Below, piece after piece: positions 1-12,500 of a stretch of 64,000 nt of DNA. Source of the stretch: Ziziphus jujuba (Eukaryota > Streptophyta > Magnoliopsida > Rosales > Rhamnaceae); NCBI RefSeq assembly GCF_031755915.1, contig NC_083380.1:34298501-34362500 (forward strand), in the 5' to 3' direction. The first letter of the stretch is position 1. Each line of letters begins with the position of its first letter. A model generated the notes under the pieces. It had not been told where the DNA came from. It saw only the letters and a list, made by a program, of their open reading frames with translations, and did not search any database. The translations under genes were made by a program, and so were the position numbers.

Positions 1-462
1 ATTGATCCATTAGATTTTTTCTCAGTATGATGAAGTTGGCCAACTGACATCGAAATAAGCACTCAACATTGATAATATTTACTTGGAAAGAAATTTTTTG
101 GAACAAAACTTCTTTGAAAAATGAACAATTAGTTTCACTTATTTTAGCGAATTTGATTGAAGGAAATGTCTCATTATATTGGGCAGGTAGAGTGTACATA
201 TGGACATTAGATTGGTCCATTCTGTCGACACGAGTAGGAAACCTAACAAAATTAACTATTACACATTATGTCATGGTTCAAAAAAATAACATTGCTTTAA
301 AAATAATAGGAACCAAATTGAGACGCAACTCAAAATAAAGGGTCCTTTTGTAATTATCTTATTACTTGAACCAAAAGCAATATTTAGCAAACACATTTTA
401 ATAAAAAACTTCAGATATAAACAGTGGTTTAAGACCAATCGAATTACTTCATTTATACTTAC
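1..462. other. Intron or downstream part of the LSD1-like gene
   Basis: The stretch lies beyond the GTAAGT donor at 462 of the third zinc-finger exon. It is AT-rich and I see no coding exon resembling the short LSD1 C-terminal tail on the minus strand. It is most likely part of the next intron. Confidence 0.5.
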
Positions 463-3400
463 CCCAACATTGGTAACATGGTGACATACTGCACATTTGA
501 CTGATGGGGCTCCATATGGATACATAAGCATTGTCCGACAGTTCCCGCAGTTGACTTGGGCAAACTGATTGGATGCTTTTTCATTCACATTACATGTAAC
601 AAAACAATTCAATAAACAAGTGGTTGATGATGAAAAGAAAATGCAATATGAAGGAAAACGGTAAGATTTTTACATGCAGTTCAGAAATGAAACGATACAA
701 GATGACAGCAAAAAGAATCGGAAAACCCAAAGCATCTTTGCTCGTTAACCAAAACAATACAAAAGGTTATGCAAGAATAATTGAGACAAACACTGTTACA
801 TTCCAAAATGAACAAAAATCTCAATACTAATTAAGCATTGCTACCAATGGAGCTTCTAGAACAAAATGGAGACATAATTAACTACTGGCAGTTTTCAAGT
901 ATTTCACCACAATCATGCCTCAAAATTTTACCAAAATTGTAAAAGCTTGAGAAAATGGTATTTAAAACACCAAATAGAAGCATTAAATCATGTTCTTAGT
1001 TACTAAAATACTAGCAAGAAGTTAGAAAAGACTGGACCCAGAGCACTAGCAAATATCCATGCTTGCAATAATGCATACTCAATTTATGGAATAAATTAAA
1101 TCATATTCCTTTTGTTTTAAACAAGTAAACCTTCACAAACTGGGAATAGCTCAAAGAAACATAATTATTATTACATGCATTTCATGAATAATCGTAATGT
1201 CAATGTTCTGTAGCCTCAACTAGTAGACAGCATGCATACTGGATATATAGATTGATCAAATCAGTCAGATAGTCACTATCTATTTTTGATGTTGTATTCT
1301 ATAGTAGTTAACAATTACACATTGTATTAAGCAAATGCCATGCCCAAAGACTAATTTGTTATGTCATAGAGATAAAACAAATTCCTCAACTGTATCATCC
1401 AAAAGAGGGTTCTAAACTTCTTGAATATATAGAAGACTAAATCAACATGATCTTGAAGTACCAAAACTTTTATGGTTTGTCAAGTCAAGCCATATTACTT
1501 AAAAATATCAGTTCTTTCAGAAAAATGAGTACGTTGTACCTGAAGCAAGGTTCATTGTATGACAGCAAGAGCATCGCACACTTGTTGCCCCACGTGTATA
1601 CATTAATAAAGTCCTGCAGCCTCCGCATACAAGTTGCGCCATTTCCATCCCTGCAGAGGCATTGCAGTACAAGCTTGAGCAATTAAACACCATACCTCTT
1701 ATCAAATCCATGATTTATGTTTGATGAATAATACTGTCACAATCTCGTCTAATAACACATAGCATGCTTATCCTAAGCTTTTACATAATGATAGATCAGT
1801 TGACTCTATAAATACATACTAATAGCAACTGTGCAGGTCCATGCTCTTAGAACAATAATTTTATTCATGTCACAATTCACTTATATGAAAGAAATCCACT
1901 TTACCATTAACAATATGATCAGAAGCCACCATCAAAAAATCTTTTGACAATTATCCCAAAGAATTGCAACTTTCCAACTGGCAAAAAAGTTTATTGTACA
2001 TATACATAAAATTTCATAAAATAGTATCACAAATCAAGCAAGAAATAATTATTTGTCTTTCTTGGATGACTTCACTTCTCTTCCTTAATCTCGAACACAC
2101 TAGTGAGTTCACAACTAATAGTTATAAGAGAAAAATTGAAACTGAAATTTAAATGTTTAATTCTGTACTTGCCATAAAAACATTGATTGAGATGATCATG
2201 GAAATGGAAAAGGTTAATGAACCATCAAGAAGATGAGTAAATGGCATCTAAGGTCTCAGATATCGGAAATTAAAAGCATCTAAAAATCCAGGTAAAAGTT
2301 GAAGGCTTAGTCCAATGTCCTATACCTCTCTATGAACTACACTCAATTTACTCTATTTGAAAGGATGCAGCAAAATTGTTTTCTAAACAATTAAAAAACT
2401 TGCTTTCCAAAAAATTTTGGAGAAATACAGAAAAATGAGCAGTACAAGACAGTTTGAACATGAATTCTCTGTTAAATAAACTACTATTATTAGGACCGCA
2501 GGCTACCACCTATCTTTACTCCTTACAAATCCAAGAAAGTAATGCTTATCATCTACTTCTGACTCTAAGTGGGGGGCAAGTAAAGCAAAAACCTTTCAAC
2601 TACATTTGGCAACATTGGACGTGATGGCAAAAAAATAAATAACATAACTCACCAATAAGAAAACAGGAGGGTTCTGATGGCGAGATCATAAGAGATAGTA
2701 TATTTACTTATTTCATAGAATTGTCACAAAAAAATGCATTAACGGAATCATGGCCCCCTTTTATGGGATGTTTCACCATAATCTATTGTTAACTGTCCAA
2801 TTTTATTTTAGCCAAAACCACAAGCCATCAGCAAAGAATCACAAACTCAAGCACAGTTTACAACTTACATATCACAGTAAAATGGTTGAAAGAAAATGAC
2901 AATATATCTTTCAAGATCTGCTCTACATTCTACAAATCAAAATCCAATAAATTTAATCTAAATAATAGTTAAAGGTTACAGCTCTAGATGGACCAGAAAT
3001 TATTTTATATTATATATTATATATAGATAGATAGATAGATACAATCAGCCCTGCTACAGTGGGCAAAGTCCCTCACTGAGTGTCGGGGGACACATATCCC
3101 ACCAGCTCAGTAGCAATGTAGAACAAAGAATTTGCCAGACGGATATGTCCCACCAAAGTTGGTGGATGTGTGTTGACCATCACTCAATAGGGGACTTTGC
3201 CCACTGTAGAAAAATTATACATGTATATATTAATGCATATACTATGGAACAGGCTCAAATATTGTACACATTATGTTTTTAAATAAGTCCTTGTTTCATA
3301 ATCATTGGATTTCCATTAAATGACAAGACACAACCCAATTGAGAATTCCAATGACCATGAAGGATGAACTTTACTTTAACAGTGCACCTTACTTGAGCTT

Positions 3401-4579
3401 GACAGATTATATTGTATATAAAAATGAAAAAAAGAGAGTACAAAGTATCGAAGAGATGAAAAATCCACAAAAATACACTAGTCCAACAAAATAAAGAACA
3501 TTAAACCATTAAATTTAACAAAGAAAATGCTAAAAATCGTTACACTTGTTGTAGATACCCAAAATGAAGCAAAGATCTTGATATGACTCCATTAGAAATC
3601 TAAATTTTACAATCCTCCTTCAAACATTCTTTGGTTCCTTTCCACCAAAAAAATCTAAGTTGAGACAACACAGAACATTATCAAACACTAAGAATGCATT
3701 GTCCATCTAAAATTGATAAAACAAACTGTCTTCTTCACTAGCCATTCAGTGCTTATTGTAGTTCAACCCAATGAACTTCCACCTATGCTCCAAAACCTAA
3801 TGACATTACTCTCTCTTACCATAAATTGGTGTAAGCTTTTTTCTGAAATTTTCCCTCACATGTTTTCTCCAACAATAATACTAAAACACCAAATTTGTCT
3901 ACCCAATTTTGGTTACCAACTGATGAAACATTGTCCAGCTAGATCCAACTTGAAGGAATAACTGTACAACCAGTTCCTATCTGTAATACTAATTGAAGCA
4001 CCCCGGTCTATGATTTCCTTTGTACTTACTGTAAAAATTATTTCATTTATATGTAACTAAGCCATTATTGCTCCCTCTCGCTATTTATCACTCCCTTGCC
4101 CATACTCCTGTTTCCAAGCTCTCTTTCTGCGCTTGCTAGTAGGCCTGTGCAATAGTGGGAAAATTTTGGGCCTTACACATGTAGCATAATTAATTGTCAA
4201 AATATAATTTAGCAAGATTCAACCACAATACTCTATAGAAAACTAAGCAACGATATCAGGTTAAGGACCACCATTTTTGAAAGCCTTTAAGCTTATAACG
4301 ATAAGGCTTAACTATGTATATCAAGCTAATTAGGCAGTTTTAATAAATTATTTTCCTAGCATCAAGCTTTATACAGATAAAAAACATGAAAATAGGAAAC
4401 TATTCACTTTATCAGTTGATAGCTCAAAATTTGCCATTTCGATGAGGCAAAGAAACGAACAGATTACCAGGAGGGGGAACTGAGGTAAGCGTGTTGCATA
4501 ATGCACAACAAACATTTGTAGCGCCCCTGGGATAAAGAAGAAGGCTCCTACACCCATTACACACAAGCTGGCTCTGCAT
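463..4579 (-). CDS. LSD1: LSD1-like zinc-finger protein (three coding exons seen, 3' end outside window)
   Basis: Three minus-strand exons can be joined in frame: 4579-4468, 1650-1540 and 575-463. Each encodes one LSD1-type zinc finger (CxxCRxxLxYxxGAxxVxCxxC). The fingers begin [34 protein letters not shown] and [17 protein letters not shown], in the same order and with the same signatures as the three fingers of Arabidopsis LSD1, a nuclear-cytoplasmic negative regulator of hypersensitive and oxidative cell death. The donors (GTAATC, GTACAA, GTAAGT) and acceptors (CTGCAG, AAAAAG) keep phases 1, 1 and 0. The start is the ATG at 4579, two bases after a likely acceptor, so the 5' UTR is spliced. 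The last visible exon ends at a clean donor and no C-terminal exon was found in 1-450, so the gene continues outside the window. Finger 1 reads VCCALC where relatives usually have VRCALC. LOL-family paralogues are the main alternative; finger order favours LSD1. Confidence 0.85.
3054..3209. mobile_element. 156-bp foldback MITE in the first coding intron of the LSD1-like gene
   Basis: The ends are perfect 18-bp terminal inverted repeats: CTACAGTGGGCAAAGTCC at 3054-3071 and its exact reverse complement at 3192-3209. The interior is also imperfectly self-complementary (GGGGACACATATCCCACCA on the left pairs with GGTGGGACATATCC on the right arm), so the whole unit can fold into a hairpin. If the outer TA pairs are the target duplication the TIR would start CAGTGGGC, but family assignment is uncertain. 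A TA/GATA microsatellite (about 3006-3040) lies just upstream. Confidence 0.75.
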
Positions 4580-5957
4580 AGCTGCAATGTCAATATATAA
4601 GCATAATGAGGTTTTATCAAAAAAACTTATTTGAAGATCATAGCAGCAGCAAATAGCCCTAAACAACTTGAATTACTAAAAGCTATTAGGTCAATTCACT
4701 AAACATTGTTCTAGGACCCAGCCATTACGGAATTCAGAGAACTAAGAAAAACTCAATAGTCATCAATAAATACTCAGACAAGATTATACAGGAAGCCAGA
4801 ATTAAGATAAGCAGGAAATCAACTACTAGGAAGTATGAAAGTTTAGCGACTAGAAATTTTCAAGCTTAACCAAAAGCATAAATAATGCATAAGAAGAATC
4901 CATCATGGGACAAGAAACAACAATAACATTACAGTGCATGGTACATGCTTCAGTGCTTGGATGCCTTGACCCCTTAGACTCAAGGCTACAGCCTCAGCAC
5001 AATAGAATAATTGAGGCTTATGCATAAACCTCTTATGTGTTTTGCCAATACTACATGAACTTTTCATGGATATAAAGTTACTTACATCGTCACACACACC
5101 AAAGAATGTTATTAATCTGACCATTGATGCACTAAAGAGACAAACACACATGATTAATGATTTCGAGAAATCATCTCAAGTTTCCAACCAAGAAACACTT
5201 CTTTGAACAATCTCACATGTGCCCTCTTCTTATTTTCTTTGATATTTATAATTTTTATTCTCGGTCTATGACATAACTGGTGGCATGCAAGGTATGTTTT
5301 AAGAGGTTGGTTCTAGTAACGAGAAAGTTTCAATGTGCCGACTGCTAAAGAAGCCATCCAAACTCATTTGACAAAGAGAAGAGTTTGAGATTTGAATATC
5401 CCAAACCATTTGATATTAAGTTGCCATCTACTGAATCTTCAAGTCAAGAATTGTTTAATAAGGTAAGAGTGGGAGAGTGGCTGGTTGAAGAAGAGGAGCT
5501 TAAAGAGGCTTACAGAATCGAAGTAAGGTTTCCTTATAATTTAACCCAGTTAAACCTAAAGAAAGTTACTCGGGTGTTTAGCCGAATAATTACAATTTAA
5601 TTCAGTATCCAAAGCGAACGTAGCAATATCTTCTCGAATTAACCAGAAAGAAACATACGATTGTAGCATATCTTTATACCAATTATTGGCCACAAAAAGA
5701 AATTATCACGGAGGCATTCGTCAAACATAAGCTAAGAAGAATTTCAATCACCCATTCAACAAAATGTAAACTTCATACCGACATAAAACGGGAAGAAATA
5801 AAAATAAAAAATAAAAAACTTTTAACTAAAATGACTTAAAGCTAATTAAAATCAAAAATATTTTCAGCCCAACAAACCAAGAACCAAATATTATACAAAA
5901 ACAAAAACAAAAAAATAAACAAATAAAAATAATACCAAATAAATGAATCAAAAGTAC

Positions 5958-6300
5958 CTGATTTCGCTCAAAATATGTGCTTCACAACCCCTTGGTGCAA
6001 TTCAACCTTTATCCGACAAAATCCAATCGCTATCAAAACAAAACGAAAAAAGTCAAGAAGCGAAGCACAAACACTTCTATAAATTCAAAATTACGATCGA
6101 AATTGAGTACCTCAAGGTCCCAACGATGGATTTGAAAAGCTTTGGGAATGTAAAATCTCAAACAATTCGCAATGAAAGAACCGCGGAGATTAGATCCAAC
6201 CAAACGCGGAATCGGGTCAAATAAAGAAATCCTTTTTGTTTTTAACAAAACAAGTTCTATCATATCACCTGAACGAAAAGCCATAACACGTTATTCCCTT
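5958..6300 (-). promoter_or_regulatory. Probable spliced 5' UTR and promoter-proximal region of the LSD1-like gene
   Basis: Read on the minus strand, splice-like signals suggest a leader exon from about 6290 to 6111 (donor GTACTC), an 80-bp intron ending in TTTTGATAG, a second leader exon 6029-5958 (donor GTACTT), and then a 1.4-kb intron to the acceptor just before the ATG at 4579. This is inferred from splice consensus and position alone. No protein similarity supports it and the transcription start is unknown. Confidence 0.35.
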
Positions 6301-6952
6301 TCAGCATTAAATTACAACTTATTGTTTTCCTTTTTCAATAATTATTAATTACGGCTCTCTTTGGTGAAAAACCTTTTTAATTTTTTTTCTTATTTTTTTA
6401 TATCTATTTTTTATGTAAACTGGATAGTTTAGAATTAAAAACGGGTTGGATAGATAGGTAGCGTTGTCTGCAAAATAATAACCGATCCGATCCGATCCAG
6501 TCGAATTCATTGTGTTTCTATCTTATCGAATCTATAGCAACTTAATCCAACTCAACTCAATAATAGTCAGATTAGATGATCAAGTTAAGTTTTAAGTTAG
6601 ATCTAAGTCCAAATGTCAATTTTGATCATTTTTTATAAAAATTCATACATCTAAATTTAATTATTAATTTTGAACCCTTGAAAAAATTAAATTAATTTAA
6701 AAAATAAAAAAATTAAATCCAAACTTATTCAACCAAATTACATCCTACAAAAATAAAAACTTAAAAACCTAACGCACACACAATTCCTTATATGTCCTAA
6801 ATTTATACGCAACAAAAAATAGTTATCATACATAAACTCCTTACAACTCAAAATATTAAATAACATGTTACAAATTAATACAACATACATATAAAACAAA
6901 TATGTATTTATATCAAATAATTCTGTGGTACAGACGTCCATATTTTTTTATT
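6301..6952. other. AT-rich intergenic DNA, nothing recognised
   Basis: Upstream flank of the LSD1-like gene. It holds a short GATCC-type simple repeat near 6483-6500 and long A/T runs, and no convincing coding or RNA gene. Confidence 0.5.
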
Positions 6953-7082
6953 GTGTGGATGTCTGCAAAGACGATGGTTTTTTTAAAAATTGTTGTCTTT
7001 ATGCAATAGTATTGATGATGGTTTCTTAAAAACCATTGTATTTGCGAATGTTCGCACGATAAAAAAATGCAGACATCTACAC
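6953..7082. repeat. 130-bp foldback element (MITE-like)
   Basis: GTGTGGATGTCTGCA at 6953-6967 pairs with TGCAGACATCTACAC at 7068-7082 with one mismatch in 15. Internal copies of GATGGTTTYTTAAAAA face CCATTG sequences and extend the stem. No target-site duplication could be fixed because a TA microsatellite follows at 7084-7100. Confidence 0.45.
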
Positions 7083-7559
7083 TATATATATATATATATA
7101 TTGTTATTCAATCAAAGCTTCAATCTCCAGGGCATTGTAATTCCAAAGCTAGATCAAAATCTCCATCATTTACTTCCAAAACTTCTAATTACAAGTGACA
7201 ACACTACTTAGGGGCTTCTTTAATAGCTTATTGACCTGCAAATAGAAGACGTACATTTAGAAATGCAAATTAGATTACAACACAACAAAAGAAAGTTTGT
7301 TTACAACACTACATATAACTGTAAATATATCAAAATATATATATACATATAATTAAAAGATAGTTTGCTTACTACCTAAGTTAATTAAAAGATAATTTAT
7401 TCATATGTCATAATCAAAAGTTACAGTAGATTCTATATCTAAAATAAGAAAAGAAAACAAAGTATTAAAAGACTTAAAAGTTTCATTCAAATATATTAAT
7501 GAATGTAAATATTAAAATAGAAAGTTGAATTAACAAGTTAAAAAATTACATAATTTAAG
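7083..7559. other. AT-rich spacer, nothing recognised
   Basis: Starts with a TA microsatellite and continues as low-complexity AT-rich DNA. It may contain the undetected 3' terminus of the neighbouring hAT element. Confidence 0.4.
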
Positions 7560-8581
7560 ATGTTACAAATGGTCATGGAATTATACTAAGCCAATTTTGA
7601 GAGCAAATCAAAGCTTCCATAATTTTTGGAGTAAGTGAGCTTTGACATGTATCTAAAATGCATCCCCTGGTGCTAAAAGTTGATTTTGAAGCTACTGTAG
7701 ACAATGGAACAACAAAGATATCTCAAGCCATAGACGATAGAACCTTAAATTTGTGGAATTCAATTTTCACTAATCTAATAAATCAAATAGCTAGTTGTTA
7801 CAATCCTCTGTAGGTTCCATTAAATACCTATCAACCTCATTTTTTATTTTTGAAGTAATGTCCATTCTTCTTTTCTTATACTCCCATAATAAATCATCTT
7901 AATCACCATTATCTTTCTCATAAGCCTCAAAATTGGTTTCTTTGACATTCTTGGAAGATTGACTATCAGTTGTTATCACTTGCAGCATAAATATCAAACA
8001 TTTGACCTAAAGTTTCTTTCACTTTTGATCATTGTTTCACACATATCACTTAAATAAAGTTTACCAAAGCTAAAAAATCATGTAATCTAGTTTGTATCGA
8101 GGATCAATGATAGCAGCAATAAATAACAAATTATTAATCTTATCAATTGTCCTCCAATACTTTTCACATTTCAACTTCACATTTTTAGCTATGATACTTA
8201 AAAGTCTATTTTTTCCAAAATAGACCTGCTCAATTGTTACAAAATTTTGTAAAACTCTATCACAAACAAGTGAAATGTCACAGGCATAGAATCATTGAAT
8301 TTCAAAGTAATATCATAAAAAACTTTTTAAAAATTTCAAAAATAATTGAGCATCATTCCAATATTTTTCTGTTTGTGGTTCATTATTAAAATAATTAAGA
8401 TAGTATCCATCCTCTTCCTCCATCCTCTCAAAAGCTTTTTGAAACTCAATTGTACTTTCTAACATTAAATAGACGGAATTCTACTTAGTTGGCACATCCA
8501 AAGATAAATGTTTTAGACTCTATCATTTTTTCCTCAACACATGCTTTAAACTTGGCTAAACTCTATGGCAAGGATCTAATA
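7560..8581 (-). pseudogene. hAT-superfamily transposase, C-terminal half (decayed)
   Basis: Minus-strand translation around 7790-7590, allowing stops, gives a typical plant hAT C-terminal dimerisation block: segments like FVVPLSTVASKSTFSTRGC, then LTPKIMEALICSQNWL. Upstream (8150-8020) are KYWGTIDKINNLLFIAAI and DPRYKLDYMIFSFGKLY, and at 8440-8300 AFERMEEEDGYYLNYF and NDAQLFLKFLKSF. These match the RNase H-fold region of RICESLEEPER-type transposases. Many stops and frameshifts show that it is dead. It is directly continuous with the fragment starting at 14016; Copia-1 separates the two halves. Confidence 0.8.
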
Positions 8582-9585
8582 TGATGGAATTTGGTGTAGG
8601 TTTATGTTGTTGTACCCTAGAGCACAATCATTCAAGGTGTTAGTCAAGAATGATTGTTGTTGGTTCTTGGTTCTTGATTTTGTTTTTTTTTTTTTTGGGG
8701 TTTGTTTAGGTTTTGTTTCTGGTTTTAATGGAGGTTTATGGTTCTTGAGAAGGTTGTTAGCTTTTGGGAAGAAGAAGAAACCAAAATGTAGTAGTTGAGA
8801 GAGAGAGAGCCAAAAATGTTGTTTTTCAAAATCTGTTTTTGAATATTTTCTTTCTCAACGTTTTTCATTACAATTTTCATACTTTTAAATACATCAAAAG
8901 ACAATAAGGCATGCTACCATATTGATCAATAAATACAAAAGCATTAAAAGTAACCAACCAAGCCAAACTACCTCAACTAACTCTAATCAATGTGCTGGGC
9001 ATGTAAGAAACCTTCTTTAATGGGCAGTTCAGCTTGTCCAAGGCATTTGAATTTGAAAACCAGCTCCATTTGACTTGAAAATTGGAGGGAAGCCTTTTTG
9101 AATATTAAACTATGTTCTAGCCAAAACCCAGATAAAACAAAGTCCATTTACCCATTCAAAAATAATCAAACCCGAGGCAGTTTTGCCCAGATTTCTGGGC
9201 AACAACACTGCACAAGGGTCAGATTGTTTTGGACTTAACTCAGCCTTCCCAGCTCCAAATTGGGCCATTCTTTTTTCTACTTCTTCCTCTGCATATCTAG
9301 TTTATCATATCCAAAATTCAGGTCCAAATCCCAAACCTACTTCAAACGGCATCCAAGGAAGTGGACTTATGTTGCTGGAAATACAATTCCAGCAACTAGA
9401 CAAAAAAGGCCTTAAGCTAGATAATGAGCTTAGGGCATTAAAAAAAGGATATTGTTCTTAAACATTACAAGATAAAATAAAATGCATAAACATAAATAAT
9501 GTTTGGTCTTTGATGTTGCAAAACAAATAGTGCAAGTGTAACCGAACTACCTTGCACATTGTGGCAAGATCACCACATTTCAACA
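8582..9585 (-). repeat. Copia-1 3' LTR
   Basis: 1004-bp repeat matching 13010-14010. In element sense it starts TGTTGAAATGTGG and ends CCATCA. The polypurine tract AAGGAGGAG (minus strand, 9594-9586) abuts it, and the polyprotein stop codon lies in its first bases. Confidence 0.93.
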
Positions 9586-12500
9586 CTCCTCCTTGGTGTT
9601 CTTGCTTGAAATATTTAGAAGCTTCCTCAAGGTCTCAAATATTGCTTTTGGAAGTGGCTTGGTGAAGAAATCTGCAAGGTTATCTTCGGTCTTGATATAT
9701 TCGAAGCTTACTTCTCCATTTTCTTCAAACTCCCTCAAAGAGTGATACTTCACCGGTATGTGTTTTGTCCTTCCATGTTGAACGGGGTTCTTGGCTATTG
9801 ATATGGCTGAAGTGTTGTCACATTTGATGATGGTTGAACCTTCTTGAGGATAACTAAGGTCCTTCAATAATTTTCTAAGCCAAATGCATTGATTTGCACA
9901 TGAAGAGCAAGCAATGTACTCGGCTTCGGCGGTGCTTTGAGCGGTTGTTGCTTGCTTCTTTGCATTCCATGAGAATGGTCCACTACCAAGTGAGAAAAGA
10001 TACCCCGAAGTGCTCTTCATATCATCCAAGCATCCAGCCCAATCACTATCCGAGTAGGCCATTAATCTCATCACATCTTGCCTATCATACCAAACTCCAA
10101 AGTCTTGTGTTCCTTTTAAGTATCTAAGAATTCTTTTGGCACCTACAAAATGGTTTTGGGATGGTGCTTGCATATATCTAGACAAAACACATGTGGCATG
10201 CATAATATCCGGTCTTGATGAACATACATAGAGCAAACTTCCTATCATGCTTCTATATAGGGTCGGGTTTACCTTTGGTGTGCCATCCTCCTTCTTGTAT
10301 TTGTCTCCTTGGCTCATTGGTGTTAACATTGGCTTGCATTCATCAAGGTTGAACTTTTTCAAAAGATCTTTGATGTATTTCTCTTGAGATATGAAAATAC
10401 CCCTAGAGTATTGCATCACTTCCACTCCAAGGAAGTAATTCATTTCACCAAGGCTTGACATGTCAAACTCCTTTTCAAGTTCATTTTTCAAAACTTCCAC
10501 ATTCTTTTCATTTTCACCCGTGACCAACAAATCATCCACATAGAGTGAGATAACAATCATGCCTTCTTCATTCCTTATGTATAGTGTTGGCTCATTTGGA
10601 CTCCTCCTAAAGCCTTGGTAGGTCAAGTAACCATCAATCTTGCCATACCAAGCCCTAGGTGCTTGCTTTAACCCGTAAAGTGCCTTGTGTAGATGGTAGA
10701 CTTTGTCCTCATGTCCTTGAACAATGAAGCCCTCGGGTTGCTTGACATAAACCTCCTCTCGAAGCACACCATTCAAGAAAGCCGACTTTACATCAAGGTG
10801 GTACACCTTCCATGACATTGAGGCCGAGATGGATAGGATGAGCCTTATGGTCTCCATTCTTGCAACCGGTGCAAACGTCTCTTCATAATCTACACCCGCT
10901 TGTTGTGCATAGCCTTTTGCCACAAGCCTTGCCTTGTGCTTGCATATTGTTCCATCCGGGTTGAACTTGGTCCTAAAGATCCACTTTACACCAATTGGTT
11001 TCTTGTTTTTAGGTTTATAAACCAAAGACCAAGTTTCATTCTTTTCTATCATATCCATTTCGGTTTGCATGGCCTCCATCCACTCTTTCTTTTGCATAGC
11101 TTCTTGAGCATTGGTAGGATCACTCAAGGCAACATTGCACCTTTCATATATTTCAAGCAATGGCCTTTCTCCTCTAACACCATCTCCAATCTCCAATTCG
11201 GCTCCAATGGTCTCAAGTGCATCCTCCTCATCATCTTCATTTTCTTCATTGTCATTGTCATTGGTTTCTTTTTCTCCATCATCCAACCGAGCATTATCTT
11301 CATGGACAAGAAGCTCCTCCTTTGTCCAATCCCAAACAGCATCTTCATCAATCTTTGGCATGTCCTTCACAATGGCATTGGTGTTTTTCATGGCACCATA
11401 GCTAGAATGCCCAAGCCTTTTATGCCAAAGTTGAGAAATGGACTCCACTTTGGTTTTTAAGGCTTGTTCATTCCTAACTAGGTCCAATCTATAGCTTTTG
11501 TCCTTCAATGGTACCTTAAACAGCTCATTACCACAAGCATCATATATGATACATCCATCTTTTGCAAAATTTAAAGCAAAGCCTCTTTCTACCAATTGTG
11601 CTACACTAAGCAAGTTTTCACATAAACTAGGAACATATAGCACATCTTTTATAATTTTGGTACCTTCCTTGGTGTTCAAGCACACATCTCCTTTGCCTTC
11701 TACTTTCATGAACCGGCCATCACCAATCTTCACTTTGGTTTTGTAGTTTCGGTCAAGCTCCACAAAGCCATCCTTTTGGAAACTCATGTGGTGTGAGCAA
11801 CCACTATCCACAAGCCAACCGAGACCACTACTTGTGACTTTAAGGCATGTGGCCACAAATAGGTTCTCGGCTTCTTCATTAACCACATTGGCTTGTTGTC
11901 TCCTTTGCTTGCATACTTTGGCAATGTGACCTTTTCCTCCACATCTTTCACAAGATGCATCCGGCCTCCAAAAACACTTGGATGGTGGATGTCCAAGCTT
12001 CTTGCAATGAGGGCAAGGTGGATGCCCTCCTTGGTTTTGATGGCTTTGTTGTTGTTGTTGTTGATTCCATCCATTTTTGTTGTTGTTGGTTGTAAAACCG
12101 GTTTGGTTGGTGTTGTTGCTCTTCCTTCCTTTATTCTTCTTTTTGTTGCCGTGGCCACCATAGAATGCACTCTCTATGGTCTCCTCCTTTCTAATGGCTC
12201 TCCTTTGTTCGGTTGCTTGAAGAGCATTGATGAGCTCACTCAAGGTTATTTCACTAAGATTTCTAGATTCTTCAAGGGAAGAAATCTTAGCTTCAAACCT
12301 TTCGGGTAAGCTCACCAATACTTTCTCTACTACCCTTTGATCGGTCAATTGCTCACCAAGGACCCGAATTTGATTTACCACTTTGAGCATCCTTTCCATG
12401 AAATCCTTGACAAGCTCATTCTCCTTCATCTTCAAGGTCTCAAACTCTCTTCTTAGGTTTAAAACTTGCATTTGCCGAGTTCTAGTATTTCCATGGAACT

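Noticed and set aside
5385..5600. 72-codon plus-strand frame (FEYPKPFDIKLPSTESS...)
   Set aside because: It lies opposite the presumed 5' intron of the LSD1-like gene, has no recognisable family and no supporting splice context beyond a GTAAGA after its first part. Not enough to call.
11348..11353. Integrase loss by splicing and retro-insertion of a spliced RNA
   Set aside because: None of the possible alignments of the missing segment around GATTGA gives GT...AG borders; microhomology deletion or template switching fits better.
10900..11460. 186-codon plus-strand frame (and similar ones at 60585-61580)
   Set aside because: Antisense shadows of Copia polyprotein coding sequence.
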